A stretch of DNA of 64,000 nucleotides from Flavobacterium hercynium (GCF_002217285.1 NZ_MUGW01000002.1:290226-354225); one strand, 5' to 3'. Positions 48,579 through 58,852 are shown, numbered from the stretch's first letter. The notes: a model not told the origin generated them from the letters alone. Numbers and translations are program-made.

Positions 48579-50804
48579 TTATTGAAGTTCAAAATCAGAT
48601 TTAAGTTTAATATCTGCTGATGAAGCACCAATCATAACTTCAAAATCTCCCGGTTCAGCAATCCATTCTAACTTACTGTTGTAGAAAGAAAGTTTTTCTT
48701 TGTCTATGGTAAATTCGATAGTTTTAGACTCTCCTGCATTCAATTTGATTTTTTGAAAGTCTTTTAATTCTAAAACAGGTCTGACTACGGATCCGAATTT
48801 GTCTTTTAGATAAAGCTGAACGACTTCTTCTCCTGCTACTTTTCCAACATTTGATAACTGAAAGGAAACTTTAATGGTTTCATTACTTTTAATTTTAGTC
48901 GATGATAATTTTAAGTTTGAGTAATTGAATTTTGTATAACTCAAACCATGTCCAAACGCATATTTAGGCGAGTTTTTCAAATCGATGTAAGCAGAAACGT
49001 AGTTGGTTTCACTTTCATTTTTCGCTGGTCTTCCTGTGCTGTAATGATTGTAATAAATAGGAATTTGCCCTACTTCTCTAGGAAATGTCATTGGCAATTT
49101 TCCAGACGGATTGTAATCTCCAAATAATACATCTGCAATCGCATTTCCTGCCTCTGTTCCTAACCACCATGTATATACAATTGCCGGAACATTATCTGCT
49201 GTCCAATTAAAGACAAGGGGTCTTCCAGCATTTATCAACACAACAACTGGTTTTCCGGTTGCCTGAATCGCTTTTACCAAATCTTCCTGAACACCCGGCA
49301 AATGAAGATTGCTTCGGCTTTTAGCTTCACCGCTCATATCACGTTTTTCTCCAATACTTAGCACCACAACATCTGCTTGTTTTGCAGTTGCAACAGCTTC
49401 TGCAAAACCTGCTTTATTATCGCCTTCTACTTCACAGCCTTTTGCGTAAAGCAATTTGGTATTTTTACCTACTTTATTTTGCAAACCATCCCATTGCGAA
49501 ACGATCCATTTACTATAATCTACTTCCGGTAATTCTACAGACCAGAATCCCATATTTTCTTTGTACTCTTTTACCATTGGCCCGATAAAAGCAATTGTTT
49601 TCACACTTTTAGAAATAGGCAAGGTCTGATTATCATTCTTTAATAAAACAATACTTTTTTGTGCTACTTCAAGTGCCGCTTTTCTGTGTTCAGGATTGTT
49701 TAGCGCTTTCTCGGCTCTTTTATCATCTGAATATTTATATGGATCATCAAATAAGCCTAATTCATACTTCTTGCGTAAAATACGTTTCACTGCATCATCA
49801 ATCAACGCAATCGATACTTTACCTTCTTTTACCAATTCGGCTAAGTTATAACGATACGCATTACTTTCCATATCCATATCGCTTCCTGCGGTAATGGCAG
49901 AAAGTGCTGCTGCTTTAAGGTCTTTACTGTAACCGTGTGCTACCATTTCTCCAATTGATCCCCAATCTGAAACTACGAATCCCTGAAAATTCCATTTTCC
50001 TTTTAAGATATCACGTTGTAAGTAAGCATTTCCGGTTGCCGGAATTCCGTTTATGTCATTAAATGAATTCATAAAAGTTGCTGCTCCGGCATCTAAAGCA
50101 GCTTTAAAAGGCGGTAAATACGTTTCCCAAAGCATTCTCTCGCTCATGTCTACAGAATTGTAATCTCTTCCGCCAACAGCAGCCCCGTAAGCAGCAAAGT
50201 GTTTTACACACGCCATTACGGAGTTTAAATCGCCTAGTTTATTTCCTTGAAATCCTTTTACTCTTGCATAAGCAATTTTAGATCCCAGATACGTATCTTC
50301 TCCGGCACCTTCCATTACACGTCCCCAACGCGGGTCACGACCAATATCGACCATTGGTGCAAAAGTCCAGTGAATTCCGCTTGCAGAAGCTTCTGTCGCA
50401 GCTACTCTTGCCGCTAATTCTATTGCCGGAAGATCCCAGCTTGCTGCTTCTGCCAATGGAAGTGGAAATGTTGTTTTGTAACCATGAATAACATCCTGAC
50501 CAAACAACAACGGAATTTTAAGACGTGACTGCATGGCTAATTCCTGATATTGTCTGGTATATTTTGTACCAACAACATTCAGCATCGAGCCTATTAAGCC
50601 TGCTTTTATTTCTGCTTGTTTGTTTGAATTTATGGTAATGGGTCCTGTAGCGGCGTTATCACCTGTGTATTGATTAAGCTGACCTATTTTTTCTTCAATG
50701 GTCATTTTTTTCAACAAAGCATTTACTTTTTGATCTATTGTTTCTTGTTGTGCGGCCGCAAAAAACGAGATCATCAACAAGGTAAATGTGGTTAGTTTCT
50801 TCAT
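48579..50804 (-). CDS. bglX: GH3 beta-glucosidase (BglX type)
   Basis: A 741-residue periplasmic glycoside hydrolase of family 3. Signal peptide MKKLTTFTLLMISFFAAAQ. The TIM barrel has DPRWGRVMEGAGED (157-170), VKHFAAYG (200-207) and the nucleophile D280 in GFVVSDWGSIGEM. The alpha/beta sandwich domain follows, then a C-terminal fibronectin-III-like domain (YTKFNYSNLKLSS and on). It removes terminal beta-glucose from oligosaccharides. It is the last gene of the PUL, six bases after the endonuclease/exonuclease/phosphatase gene. Confidence 0.95.
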   Translation of the reverse strand: MKKLTTFTLLMISFFAAAQQETIDQKVNALLKKMTIEEKIGQLNQYTGDNAATGPITINSNKQAEIKAGLIGSMLNVVGTKYTRQYQELAMQSRLKIPLLFGQDVIHGYKTTFPLPLAEAASWDLPAIELAARVAATEASASGIHWTFAPMVDIGRDPRWGRVMEGAGEDTYLGSKIAYARVKGFQGNKLGDLNSVMACVKHFAAYGAAVGGRDYNSVDMSERMLWETYLPPFKAALDAGAATFMNSFNDINGIPATGNAYLQRDILKGKWNFQGFVVSDWGSIGEMVAHGYSKDLKAAALSAITAGSDMDMESNAYRYNLAELVKEGKVSIALIDDAVKRILRKKYELGLFDDPYKYSDDKRAEKALNNPEHRKAALEVAQKSIVLLKNDNQTLPISKSVKTIAFIGPMVKEYKENMGFWSVELPEVDYSKWIVSQWDGLQNKVGKNTKLLYAKGCEVEGDNKAGFAEAVATAKQADVVVLSIGEKRDMSGEAKSRSNLHLPGVQEDLVKAIQATGKPVVVLINAGRPLVFNWTADNVPAIVYTWWLGTEAGNAIADVLFGDYNPSGKLPMTFPREVGQIPIYYNHYSTGRPAKNESETNYVSAYIDLKNSPKYAFGHGLSYTKFNYSNLKLSSTKIKSNETIKVSFQLSNVGKVAGEEVVQLYLKDKFGSVVRPVLELKDFQKIKLNAGESKTIEFTIDKEKLSFYNSKLEWIAEPGDFEVMIGASSADIKLKSDFELQ

Positions 50805-50810
50805 TGTATT

Positions 50811-51650
50811 TTAATTAATTTCTATATAAACCGGTAAGTGATCTGATGGATATTTTAAATCTTTTGAATCACTTAAAGTGGCATGCTTTTGAATTGTTAA
50901 TCCGCTATTTTTAGACACAAATATGTAATCTAAAAGTAAGGTAACAGGTTCATTGTGTTTAAAATCATTGAACGTTCCGGAGGGACCAAATGGTTTTTCT
51001 TTAGATACATCTTTAGTATCATCCATTACTTTTTTAATAGCGCCTATTTGTTTTGTTTCCGGCTCTGAATTGAAATCACCCATTAAAAAAGCAGGATAAT
51101 TTTTAGTGTTTAATTCTTTCATTTTAGAAAGCGCCAATTCTACTCCTTTTACGCGTGCAATTTCACCCATGTGATCAAGGTGTAAATTAAAAACCCAAAA
51201 CATTTTTTTTGTTTTCAGATCTTTAAAAAGTGCATAGGTACAAACTCTGTTACAAGCTGCATCCCAGCCTCTTGAAACTACATCTGGTGTTGCTGATAAC
51301 CAGAATGTATTGGATTGTAAAACCTGAAAACGATCTTTTTTATAATAAATCTCGCAAGCTTCTCCTTTTCCTTCTTCTTCTCTCCCAACTCCAAATTTAT
51401 TATAATTTGGTAAAGCAGCCGCTATCGCATCAACCTGATTGGGTAGTGCTTCCTGAACTCCAAAAATATCAGGACTGTAAAATTGTATTTGCGACGTAAA
51501 ATAATCTTTTCGTTTTGACCATGCATTCTCTCCATCAGAATCGACATCAAGACGAATGTTATAACTCATTAATTTAATGCTTTGACCATAAGATAAAGAA
51601 CTTACAAAAAGCAACACTGCAACTGCAATAAGGACATTTAATTTTTTCAT
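50811..51650 (-). CDS. Exported endonuclease/exonuclease/phosphatase family protein
   Basis: A 279-residue EEP-fold protein with a Sec signal (MKKLNVLIAVAVLLFVSSLSYGQ). Catalytic motifs are MSYNIRLD, GVQEA, FNLHLDHMG, MGDFNSEP, LDYIFVS and SDHLPV, with the usual Asn, Glu, Asp and His residues. I chose the ATG at 51650; a longer frame to 51731 adds 27 residues before the signal. Its place inside the PUL suggests a phosphodiesterase on a sugar phosphate or released nucleic acid, but the substrate cannot be told. Such proteins commonly sit in flavobacterial glycan loci. Confidence 0.9.
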   Translation of the reverse strand: MKKLNVLIAVAVLLFVSSLSYGQSIKLMSYNIRLDVDSDGENAWSKRKDYFTSQIQFYSPDIFGVQEALPNQVDAIAAALPNYNKFGVGREEEGKGEACEIYYKKDRFQVLQSNTFWLSATPDVVSRGWDAACNRVCTYALFKDLKTKKMFWVFNLHLDHMGEIARVKGVELALSKMKELNTKNYPAFLMGDFNSEPETKQIGAIKKVMDDTKDVSKEKPFGPSGTFNDFKHNEPVTLLLDYIFVSKNSGLTIQKHATLSDSKDLKYPSDHLPVYIEIN

Positions 51651-51785
51651 ATAAGATAGTTTTAGCCCGTAGAAGCGCCCATTTTTCAGGGTTTTCATGG
51701 AAAAAACTAATGTAATAAAATAATTAATCATACCTTTTACGTTACCGTTAATATTGTCTTTTTTAACATGTCATGAATCTTTAAC

Positions 51786-53531
51786 TTACTTTTTTCTATG
51801 CTCCTTCAGTTCAAAATAGTTTAAGTTGAAGCCTCCCTTGTCAAAGACTAATTTTATTTTATTCGGTCCTTTGTTTAGAGCAATTTCCGGCAAAACAATC
51901 GTCGTCCATTTTTCATTTCCTCCAGTAACCGGAAGCAAGGTTATCGTGGACTTCTTTCCGTTATCCATTTCTAAATGAAGCTTTCCTTCCTGATTTTCTG
52001 AAGCGTAACGAAGCGCAACATTGTATTTGCCTTCCTTCGGAGCTTCAATTGTATATTGCAGCCATTCGCCATCTTCTATAAAAGAAACTTGATATCCGTT
52101 TGACTCAGCATCTTTGCAAGGCAGAATATCTACTCCGTCATTTCGCATCGTATTTCCTTTGTTCCACTCGTCAAAATTACCTGTTTCAACTCTGTAATTC
52201 ACAAAATCTTTATCGGAATACGCTTTTCCGTTGGTACCTAAATCATAATGTGTTGCAAAAATTTTAGTACTCACTTTATGTTTTTTATAAGGCTTTGTGT
52301 CATCCGTTTGTACTTGTCTGAACATAGCATCAATTACATCTGATTTTACGGTAAGGTTTTCCATTTTATAATTATCTGCCATTTTCATCAATGCTTTTTT
52401 GGCAAATTCTGCAGTTGGTTTTTGACCTCCGTCTTTCCAGTATTTCAGTAAAACATCATAATCCTCAGTTTTAGTTACCGAGGTTACTCCTGCAATATTT
52501 TCGATTTTTTTCATTGGCCAAAAAGCCCATCCTATATTGTTTTTTTCTACTAATGAAAGTGCATCCTTAAACCAGACATTAGAGTTCTCTCCGCTTTCAC
52601 CTAACCAGATGGGTACATTATATTCTTTTCTGTAATCCAGCATTTTCTGAATTGAAGCTGTGGTATTATAGTTCCAATACTTATGAAAACTAAGTGCCAT
52701 ATTTTCATCCCATAAAGGAAAAATTCCGTTGTAATTATTACCCCAGCAATTTCCTTCTATAAAAATTAAGTGATTGGTATCTACCTCACGAATGGCTTTG
52801 GTAACGCGAACCATTAAATCTCTCAAAGGTCCGTTTGAGTTTTCGTCACATCCATTTTTGTTGGTTCCGGTAAAATTCCAGTTAGGCTCATTGATAATGT
52901 CGTAAGCTCCAATCCATTGTTTATCTCTGTAGCGGGAAGCCAGCTTTTTCCAAAATGCAATCATTTTTTTCTGATTGGCTTCGCTCTCCCACAATGATGG
53001 TTTTGTGGTGTCATAATCTGAAATTGCAGCATCGTTACCTTGACCTCCAGGTGCAGCATGTAAGTCTAAAATCAGATACATTTTGTTTTCTGCACACCAT
53101 TTTAATAAATTATCGGTCATGACAAAACCTTCGTCAATCCAAGTAATGGCTCCATTTTTTTCGTCCTCGATTGGTGGAGTGTACAAATTGTAATGCATAG
53201 GAAGCCGAATAGAATTGAATCCCCAGGCAGCTAACGAATCAACATCTCTTTTTGTGATTCCGTTTGCTTTGTAGGCAGCATAAAATTCTTTTGTAGTTTC
53301 TTCTCCAACAAGTTCTTTAATCTTTTGTCTGATCCTATATTGCGGACTGGCAAAAGATTGTGTTTGCAACATATATCCTTCCTGAACCATCCAGCCACCA
53401 ACACCCAAACCTCTTAACAGCACATTTTTGCCATTACCATCAACAATATTTTGTCCGTCGCGGTGCAAAAATCCTTGTCCGAAAGTAGTTATTGAAAGTA
53501 ATAGTTGTAATGTTAGTAATGCTTTTTTCAT
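51786..53531 (-). CDS. GH5 family glycoside hydrolase with C-terminal carbohydrate-binding module
   Basis: A 581-residue enzyme. Signal peptide MKKALLTLQLLLSITTFGQG; GH5 TIM barrel (about 25-390) with NEP acid/base E215 in DIINEPNW and nucleophile E312 in IWLGESGEN. LRGLGVGGWMVQEGYM near residue 39 opens the barrel. A linker region and a CBM6-like module (about 440-578, EDGEWLQYTIEAPKEGKYNVALRYAS) follow. GH5 covers many beta-glucanases and mannanases; the subfamily is not assignable by eye. It is in line with the GH30 and GH3 enzymes of this operon. An (ACGAATAA)4 repeat lies just upstream. Confidence 0.92.
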   Translation of the reverse strand: MKKALLTLQLLLSITTFGQGFLHRDGQNIVDGNGKNVLLRGLGVGGWMVQEGYMLQTQSFASPQYRIRQKIKELVGEETTKEFYAAYKANGITKRDVDSLAAWGFNSIRLPMHYNLYTPPIEDEKNGAITWIDEGFVMTDNLLKWCAENKMYLILDLHAAPGGQGNDAAISDYDTTKPSLWESEANQKKMIAFWKKLASRYRDKQWIGAYDIINEPNWNFTGTNKNGCDENSNGPLRDLMVRVTKAIREVDTNHLIFIEGNCWGNNYNGIFPLWDENMALSFHKYWNYNTTASIQKMLDYRKEYNVPIWLGESGENSNVWFKDALSLVEKNNIGWAFWPMKKIENIAGVTSVTKTEDYDVLLKYWKDGGQKPTAEFAKKALMKMADNYKMENLTVKSDVIDAMFRQVQTDDTKPYKKHKVSTKIFATHYDLGTNGKAYSDKDFVNYRVETGNFDEWNKGNTMRNDGVDILPCKDAESNGYQVSFIEDGEWLQYTIEAPKEGKYNVALRYASENQEGKLHLEMDNGKKSTITLLPVTGGNEKWTTIVLPEIALNKGPNKIKLVFDKGGFNLNYFELKEHRKK

Positions 53532-53546
53532 GCTATTTATCTAAAC

Positions 53547-53578
53547 TTATTCGTTTATTCGTTTATTCGTTTATTCGT
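53547..53578. repeat. Perfect 8-base tandem repeat, four copies
   Basis: TTATTCGT is repeated four times from 53547 to 53578, filling the gap between the GH3 stop codon and the GH5 leader. On the coding strand it reads ACGAATAA four times. Copy number could vary by slippage. Confidence 0.9.
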
Positions 53579-55846
53579 TTAATCTTTTAATAAAAAATCC
53601 TTTTTCTGATTGGCAATCTGAACGGTAAAAGTCCCTTTTTCAGAAATCCATTTCAAATCTTCATTTACAAATTGTAAGTCTTTTTGATTCAAAGTAAATT
53701 TCACTGTTTTGGTTTCTCCCGGCGCAAGACTGATTTTTTCGAATCTTTTTAGAGATTTAAACTCAGGAGTTATAGAAGCATAATTATCTGAAAGATATAA
53801 TAAAACGGCTTCTTTCCCTGCTCTTTTTCCGGCATTGGTAACATCAACTGAAACATTTACGTTATCAGAATTTGTTATTTCTGCTTTGTCAATTTTTAGA
53901 TTTGAATAGTTAAAAGTAGTGTATGACAATCCTGTTCCAAACTCAAATTGAGGCAAATAACTCTTTTCGTAAGTGGCATCATTATTTTGCTCTCCTTCTG
54001 AAATACTTTCTGTGTATTTTCGATTGTATTTTTCTAGTGAATTAGGAAATCTTGGATAGTTGTAAGGCAGTCTTCCACTCGGGTTTACATCACCGTACAA
54101 AATATCAACTAACGCTCTTGCTCCTTCATTTCCTGGCAAATAACATTGAACAACGGCACTCATTTTATCTTCAAAATCACTGATCAATCTTGGTCTTCCT
54201 TCATTCAAAACCAAAATGATAGGTTTGTTTACTTTGGCTAAAGCCAATGCCAGTTTAATTTGAGATTTACTTAAATAAATGTTGCTGATATCACCCGGAG
54301 TTTCGGTGTAATTTTTCTCTCCAAGGCATAATACAATTTTCGAAGCGCTTTTTGCCAATTCTACCGCTTTCTGAATTTCGGCATCATTTTCTTCTTCCAG
54401 ATCTGCTCCTGCTGTGTACAGTACATTTTCTTTTCCTAATTTATTTTGAAATGCTTCCAAAATGGTAAACTTATCAGCTGCGTAGGTATCTGAGTTTTCG
54501 CCTTGCCAGGTATAAGACCAACCTCCGTTTAAGTACTTCATACTATTGGCAGTTGCTCCGGTTACTAAGATTTTGTCTGCTTTGTTTAAAGGTAAAATCG
54601 ATTGATTGTTTTTTAATAATGTAATCGATTCTGCTGCTGTTTTATAAGCTTCTTCGATATGTTCTGCTGAACCAAATTTTGGATAATCTTTTAAATTTGC
54701 TACTGTATTTTGAAACAAGTTCAATTCAAATTTCATTCTCAGGATACGTGATACAGCATCATCGATTCTGGACATTGGTACTTCTCCTTTTTTTACCAGA
54801 TCAACTAAATCCGTATAAAAAGAAAATTCTTCCGGTACCATACTCATATCAATCCCTGCTAATACAGCAATACGAACAGCATCTCTTTTGGTTTCTGCTA
54901 CTTTATGTCTTGTATTAAGGTAAATAATATCTTTCCAATCTGTTACAACAACACCTTCAAAACCAAGTTCTTTTTTAAGAATATCAGTAATTAAATGTTT
55001 ACTCGCATGAACCGGAGTTCCGTTGATTTCTCCTGAACTTACCATAACACTTTTTGCTCCTGCTTTGATGGCTGCCTGATAGATGGTCAAATCATATTGT
55101 CTTAAAATGCGCTCCGGAATAATGCTTGGCGTTCTGTCTTTTCCAGTCGTCGTGCTTCCGTAACCGATGTAGTGTTTCATACAAGATGCTACACTGTATT
55201 TAGAACCTACGTTGCTACCTTCAAAACCGTCTACTAAAGCAACTGCCATTTTTGACGATAAATAAGCATCTTCTCCAAAAGATTCCCACATTCTTGACCA
55301 TGCAGGGTTTCTTGGAAAATCTAAATCTGGTGAAAAAACCCAAGGAATTGAGGATGCTCTGGTTTCATAGGCTGAAATTTCGGCACCACGCTTTACCAAA
55401 TCCGTATTAAAAGTTGCTGCTAAACCTATTTGTTGCGGAAACAAAGTTGCTCCTGCGGTATAACTTGCTCCATGTATCGCATCGATACCATACAAAACCG
55501 GAATTTTAAGTCTTGTTTTATTAGCTTCGTTTGCAATGGCGGTCATGGTTTCCTGCCATCTTTGTATTGTTGGCGCACCTGGATTTGGAACATTTAAAAT
55601 AGAACCAATATGATAATCCTGAATACCTTGTTTTAGTTTTGCGGCATCAAAATAACCCGGTTTTTTAGTGTCCTCAAAAATAGTCACTGTAATTTGAGTC
55701 ATTTGTCCCACTTTCTCTTCGAGCGTCATTTTTGATAATAACTCCGAAACTTTGGCCTCTATTTCTGCCTTTGATTTGTTTTTTTCCTGACTCCACGTTG
55801 CCGTACAAAAAAGTAAAGCAATCACAAGAAAGTTTATATTTTTCAT
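53579..55846 (-). CDS. GH3 family glycoside hydrolase
   Basis: A 755-residue periplasmic GH3. Signal peptide MKNINFLVIALLFCTATWSQ; barrel with MKHYIGYG (223-230) and nucleophile D303 in GVVVTDWKDI; sandwich and fibronectin-like domains follow. The DPRWGR segment is changed to NPAWSRMWESFGED (180-193), unlike BglX, so its specificity probably differs from that of the other GH3 here. It resembles the GH3 partner of beta-1,6-glucan loci as I recall them, but this is a weak inference. Confidence 0.94.
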   Translation of the reverse strand: MKNINFLVIALLFCTATWSQEKNKSKAEIEAKVSELLSKMTLEEKVGQMTQITVTIFEDTKKPGYFDAAKLKQGIQDYHIGSILNVPNPGAPTIQRWQETMTAIANEANKTRLKIPVLYGIDAIHGASYTAGATLFPQQIGLAATFNTDLVKRGAEISAYETRASSIPWVFSPDLDFPRNPAWSRMWESFGEDAYLSSKMAVALVDGFEGSNVGSKYSVASCMKHYIGYGSTTTGKDRTPSIIPERILRQYDLTIYQAAIKAGAKSVMVSSGEINGTPVHASKHLITDILKKELGFEGVVVTDWKDIIYLNTRHKVAETKRDAVRIAVLAGIDMSMVPEEFSFYTDLVDLVKKGEVPMSRIDDAVSRILRMKFELNLFQNTVANLKDYPKFGSAEHIEEAYKTAAESITLLKNNQSILPLNKADKILVTGATANSMKYLNGGWSYTWQGENSDTYAADKFTILEAFQNKLGKENVLYTAGADLEEENDAEIQKAVELAKSASKIVLCLGEKNYTETPGDISNIYLSKSQIKLALALAKVNKPIILVLNEGRPRLISDFEDKMSAVVQCYLPGNEGARALVDILYGDVNPSGRLPYNYPRFPNSLEKYNRKYTESISEGEQNNDATYEKSYLPQFEFGTGLSYTTFNYSNLKIDKAEITNSDNVNVSVDVTNAGKRAGKEAVLLYLSDNYASITPEFKSLKRFEKISLAPGETKTVKFTLNQKDLQFVNEDLKWISEKGTFTVQIANQKKDFLLKD

Positions 55847-55880
55847 TTTATCTTTTTAAATTAATATCATAGTAAAAACT

Positions 55881-57350
55881 CTAGAATACCAGAGTCTGCA
55901 TAGCATGTGCGGGAATTTTAATGGTGCTTTTTAGAGCATTGTTTTTTATTTCATAAATCACTTCTTTATCAGATTGGTTCATGACAATAGTAACTGTTTT
56001 TCCGTTTTTGTTGCTAAAAGAAGTACTCAGCAGTTTTTTATCGCTGGTAACATTACTGATTCGCTTAGCATCCGGTCGGATAAATTTGGAGAAATGTCCA
56101 ATATAATAATACATCGGCGTGTAAATTAGCTGACCTGAATTGGTGTCGGCATGAATGGGTGCAAAGCAAAAATTACCTACGTGATTTGGTCCTCCTTTTT
56201 GATCTAAAAGAATATTCCAGTCTGTCCAGCCTACAGTTCCGTTATTAAAATCATTAATCATATTGATTCCGTAACGTTCTGCATTTCCCCAAAACTGATA
56301 CTTTTCGGCATCGAATTTTTCGATACAGCCTTCGGTAAACAATAAACCTTTATTTGGAAAAGCTTTGTTCACATTCCCTACAGATTCAAATTTCGGTGGT
56401 CCGCCATTCCAGGTTTCGTACCAGTGAAAACCTATTCCCCAGGCATACTTAGAAACTTCAGGATCAGAAAAAACAAGATTGGCTCTTTTTTCGAGCATAT
56501 CGCCCCTATTATGATCCCAAATAATGATTTTTTGCGCCCCCAATCCTTCTTTCTCTAAAGTAGGCCCAAGAAAGTTTTTCAGGAAATCTCTTTCCGCTTC
56601 AGGTGTGTAAATACAAGATTCCCAACTTTGAGTTGCCATCGGTTCATTTTGAATGGTCAATCCCCAAATCGGAATACCTTCTTTCTGATATTCTTTTATA
56701 AATCTGGCGTAGTAATTTGCCCAGGATTGTGCAAACTCAGGCAATAATACACCGCCTCGCAACATGTTATTGTTGTCTTTCATAAATGCCGGAGGACTCC
56801 ACGGACTTACAAACAAAGTCAATTTTCCTCCTGCGGTCTGAATTGCTTTTTTTAATAATGGAATACGATACTTCTGATCGTGATCAAGACTAAAAGTCTT
56901 TAAATCTTTATCTCCTTCTGCAATATAAGTGTAACTTTCACTGCTGAAATCGCTGCTATGAATAGTTGTTCTCGCAAGTGAATATCCAATACCTTTACTT
57001 TTATCGTAGTAAGCTGTTAAAAATTCCTTTTGCTTTGCGGGTGACAATTTAGCAAACACTTCTGCGCTTGCATCTGTAATGGCTCCTCCAATACCAAGAA
57101 ATGTTTGAAATGTCTTTTTAGGATCGACTGTTATGGAAACAATATCCTTGGAAGATTCATTAGCATTTAAAATAAACCCATTTGAAGAAGATAATCTTAA
57201 ATCTGTATTTTCTGCTGTGGTATAAACCTCAATTTTGTTCTTATCCGTTTTTTGCTTTGAAGGCTTTTTTCCGTGACCTATTTGAGCTGTAGACCAACTT
57301 ACTTGCAGGATACACAGTGAAAATATTATTATTCTTTGGATTGGTTTCAT
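55881..57350 (-). CDS. GH30 family glycoside hydrolase (copy A)
   Basis: A 489-residue GH30 enzyme. Signal peptide ending WSTAQ near residue 23. The barrel shows SPWSPPAFMK, the acid/base E236 in TIQNEPMAT and the nucleophile E340 in LLFTEGCIE. The C-terminal beta domain has GWTDWNILLDQKGGPNHVGN and YYYIGHFSKFIRPDAKRI. GH30 subfamilies 1 and 3 act on beta-glucosylceramide-type or beta-1,6-glucan substrates. It is closely related to the next enzyme (most motifs identical), so one arose by duplication. Confidence 0.95.
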   Translation of the reverse strand: MKPIQRIIIFSLCILQVSWSTAQIGHGKKPSKQKTDKNKIEVYTTAENTDLRLSSSNGFILNANESSKDIVSITVDPKKTFQTFLGIGGAITDASAEVFAKLSPAKQKEFLTAYYDKSKGIGYSLARTTIHSSDFSSESYTYIAEGDKDLKTFSLDHDQKYRIPLLKKAIQTAGGKLTLFVSPWSPPAFMKDNNNMLRGGVLLPEFAQSWANYYARFIKEYQKEGIPIWGLTIQNEPMATQSWESCIYTPEAERDFLKNFLGPTLEKEGLGAQKIIIWDHNRGDMLEKRANLVFSDPEVSKYAWGIGFHWYETWNGGPPKFESVGNVNKAFPNKGLLFTEGCIEKFDAEKYQFWGNAERYGINMINDFNNGTVGWTDWNILLDQKGGPNHVGNFCFAPIHADTNSGQLIYTPMYYYIGHFSKFIRPDAKRISNVTSDKKLLSTSFSNKNGKTVTIVMNQSDKEVIYEIKNNALKSTIKIPAHAMQTLVF

Positions 57351-57391
57351 TTAAAAAACTATTAAAAATTTAAATAATCAGGAACTAAAAT

Positions 57392-58852
57392 TTAGTACAC
57401 CAGCGTTTGAATGGCGTGTGCCGGAATTTTAACGACTGTTTTTTGTGTAGCAACAATCAGATTATAGGTAATCTCATTATCCGTATTATTTAGTACTACG
57501 GTTGCCATTTTTCCATCAGAATTTAAAAACGACGTACTTTCTAAATATTTTCTGCTTACCGAAGTACTTATGCGCTTAGCATTTGGACGAATAAATTTAG
57601 AGAAATGACCAATGTAATAATAGGATGGTGTGTAGATTAACTGTCCTGTATTCGTGTCGGCGTGAATGGATGCAAAGCAAAAATTACCTACATGATTTGG
57701 ACCACCACGTTCGTCTAACAATATATTCCAGTCTGTCCAGCCAACGGTGCCATTATTAAAATCATTAATCATATTAGTTCCATATCGCTCAGCATTAGGC
57801 CAAAACTGATATTTGGTATCATCAAATCGTTCTACACAACCTTCTGTAAACATTAATTTTTTGTCCGGATAGGCTTCATTAACTCTGGCTACGTTTTCAA
57901 ACAAAGCCGGAGCACCTGTCCAGGTTTCATACCAATGAAAACCAATTCCCCAAACATATTTTGAAGCTTCGGGATCAGAGTAAATTACGTTGGCTCGTTG
58001 CACCATAAGATCGCGATTATGATCCCAGGCAATAATTTTTACATTCCCAAGTCCTTCTTTCTTAAGCGTTGGACCCAGGTATTTTTTCAAAAAATCTCTT
58101 TCTTCTTCAGCAGTATACAAACACGATTCCCAAGTTTGCGTTGCCATCGGTTCGTTTTGCACAGAGGTTCCCCAAATCGGAATTCCTTCTTTTTCATACT
58201 CTTTTATAAATTTGACATAGAAGTTTGCCCAAGGCTGATAAAACTCAGGAAGTAATGTTCCGCCTTTCAAAACGTTTTTATTGCTTTTCATAAAAGCATT
58301 TGGTGACCAAGGAGTAGCATAGGTTACTATTTTTCCTCCAGCAGTTTTTATGGCTTCTTTGATTAATGGAATGCGGTATTTTCGGTCATGATCAATAGAA
58401 AAAGTCTTCAAATCTTTGTCTCCTTCTTCGATATAAGAATAGCTTCCACTGCTAAAATCAGAACTTTGGATTGTTGTTCTTAGCAATGAATAGCCAATAC
58501 CTTTTTGAGTATCGTAATAAGCATTTAAAAATTCGGTTTGTTTTTCTTTTGAAAGTTTTGCAAAAATCTCAGCACTTGCATCAGTAATAGCACCACCAAT
58601 TCCCATAAAGGTTTGAAATTGTTTTGAGGGCTGCACAAAAACAGAGATTTCTGTTTCTACTGGTTGTTTTGATGCTGTAAAACTTAAATTATCGGTTGGA
58701 GTTAATCGTAATTTTGTATTATCTGCAGTTGTATAAACTGTGATTTTTTTATTGTTTGCTGTAAATTCCTGTGTTTGTTTTTGCGTTTTCTGCTGTGCTA
58801 AAACAGATAGTGAAAAACATAAACAAGTAACCATAAAACCATTTTTTCTCAT
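57392..58852 (-). CDS. GH30 family glycoside hydrolase (copy B)
   Basis: A 486-residue GH30 paralogue of copy A, 41 bases upstream of it in the operon. Signal peptide MRKNGFMVTCLCFSLSVLAQ. Acid/base E234 in SVQNEPMAT and nucleophile E337 in LMFTEGCVE. The aglycone loop differs (TPWSPNAFMK versus SPWSPPAFMK; WTGAPALFE versus WNGGPPKFE), so the two may attack different linkages or chain lengths. A terminator-like hairpin separates it from susD. Confidence 0.95.
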   Translation of the reverse strand: MRKNGFMVTCLCFSLSVLAQQKTQKQTQEFTANNKKITVYTTADNTKLRLTPTDNLSFTASKQPVETEISVFVQPSKQFQTFMGIGGAITDASAEIFAKLSKEKQTEFLNAYYDTQKGIGYSLLRTTIQSSDFSSGSYSYIEEGDKDLKTFSIDHDRKYRIPLIKEAIKTAGGKIVTYATPWSPNAFMKSNKNVLKGGTLLPEFYQPWANFYVKFIKEYEKEGIPIWGTSVQNEPMATQTWESCLYTAEEERDFLKKYLGPTLKKEGLGNVKIIAWDHNRDLMVQRANVIYSDPEASKYVWGIGFHWYETWTGAPALFENVARVNEAYPDKKLMFTEGCVERFDDTKYQFWPNAERYGTNMINDFNNGTVGWTDWNILLDERGGPNHVGNFCFASIHADTNTGQLIYTPSYYYIGHFSKFIRPNAKRISTSVSRKYLESTSFLNSDGKMATVVLNNTDNEITYNLIVATQKTVVKIPAHAIQTLVY

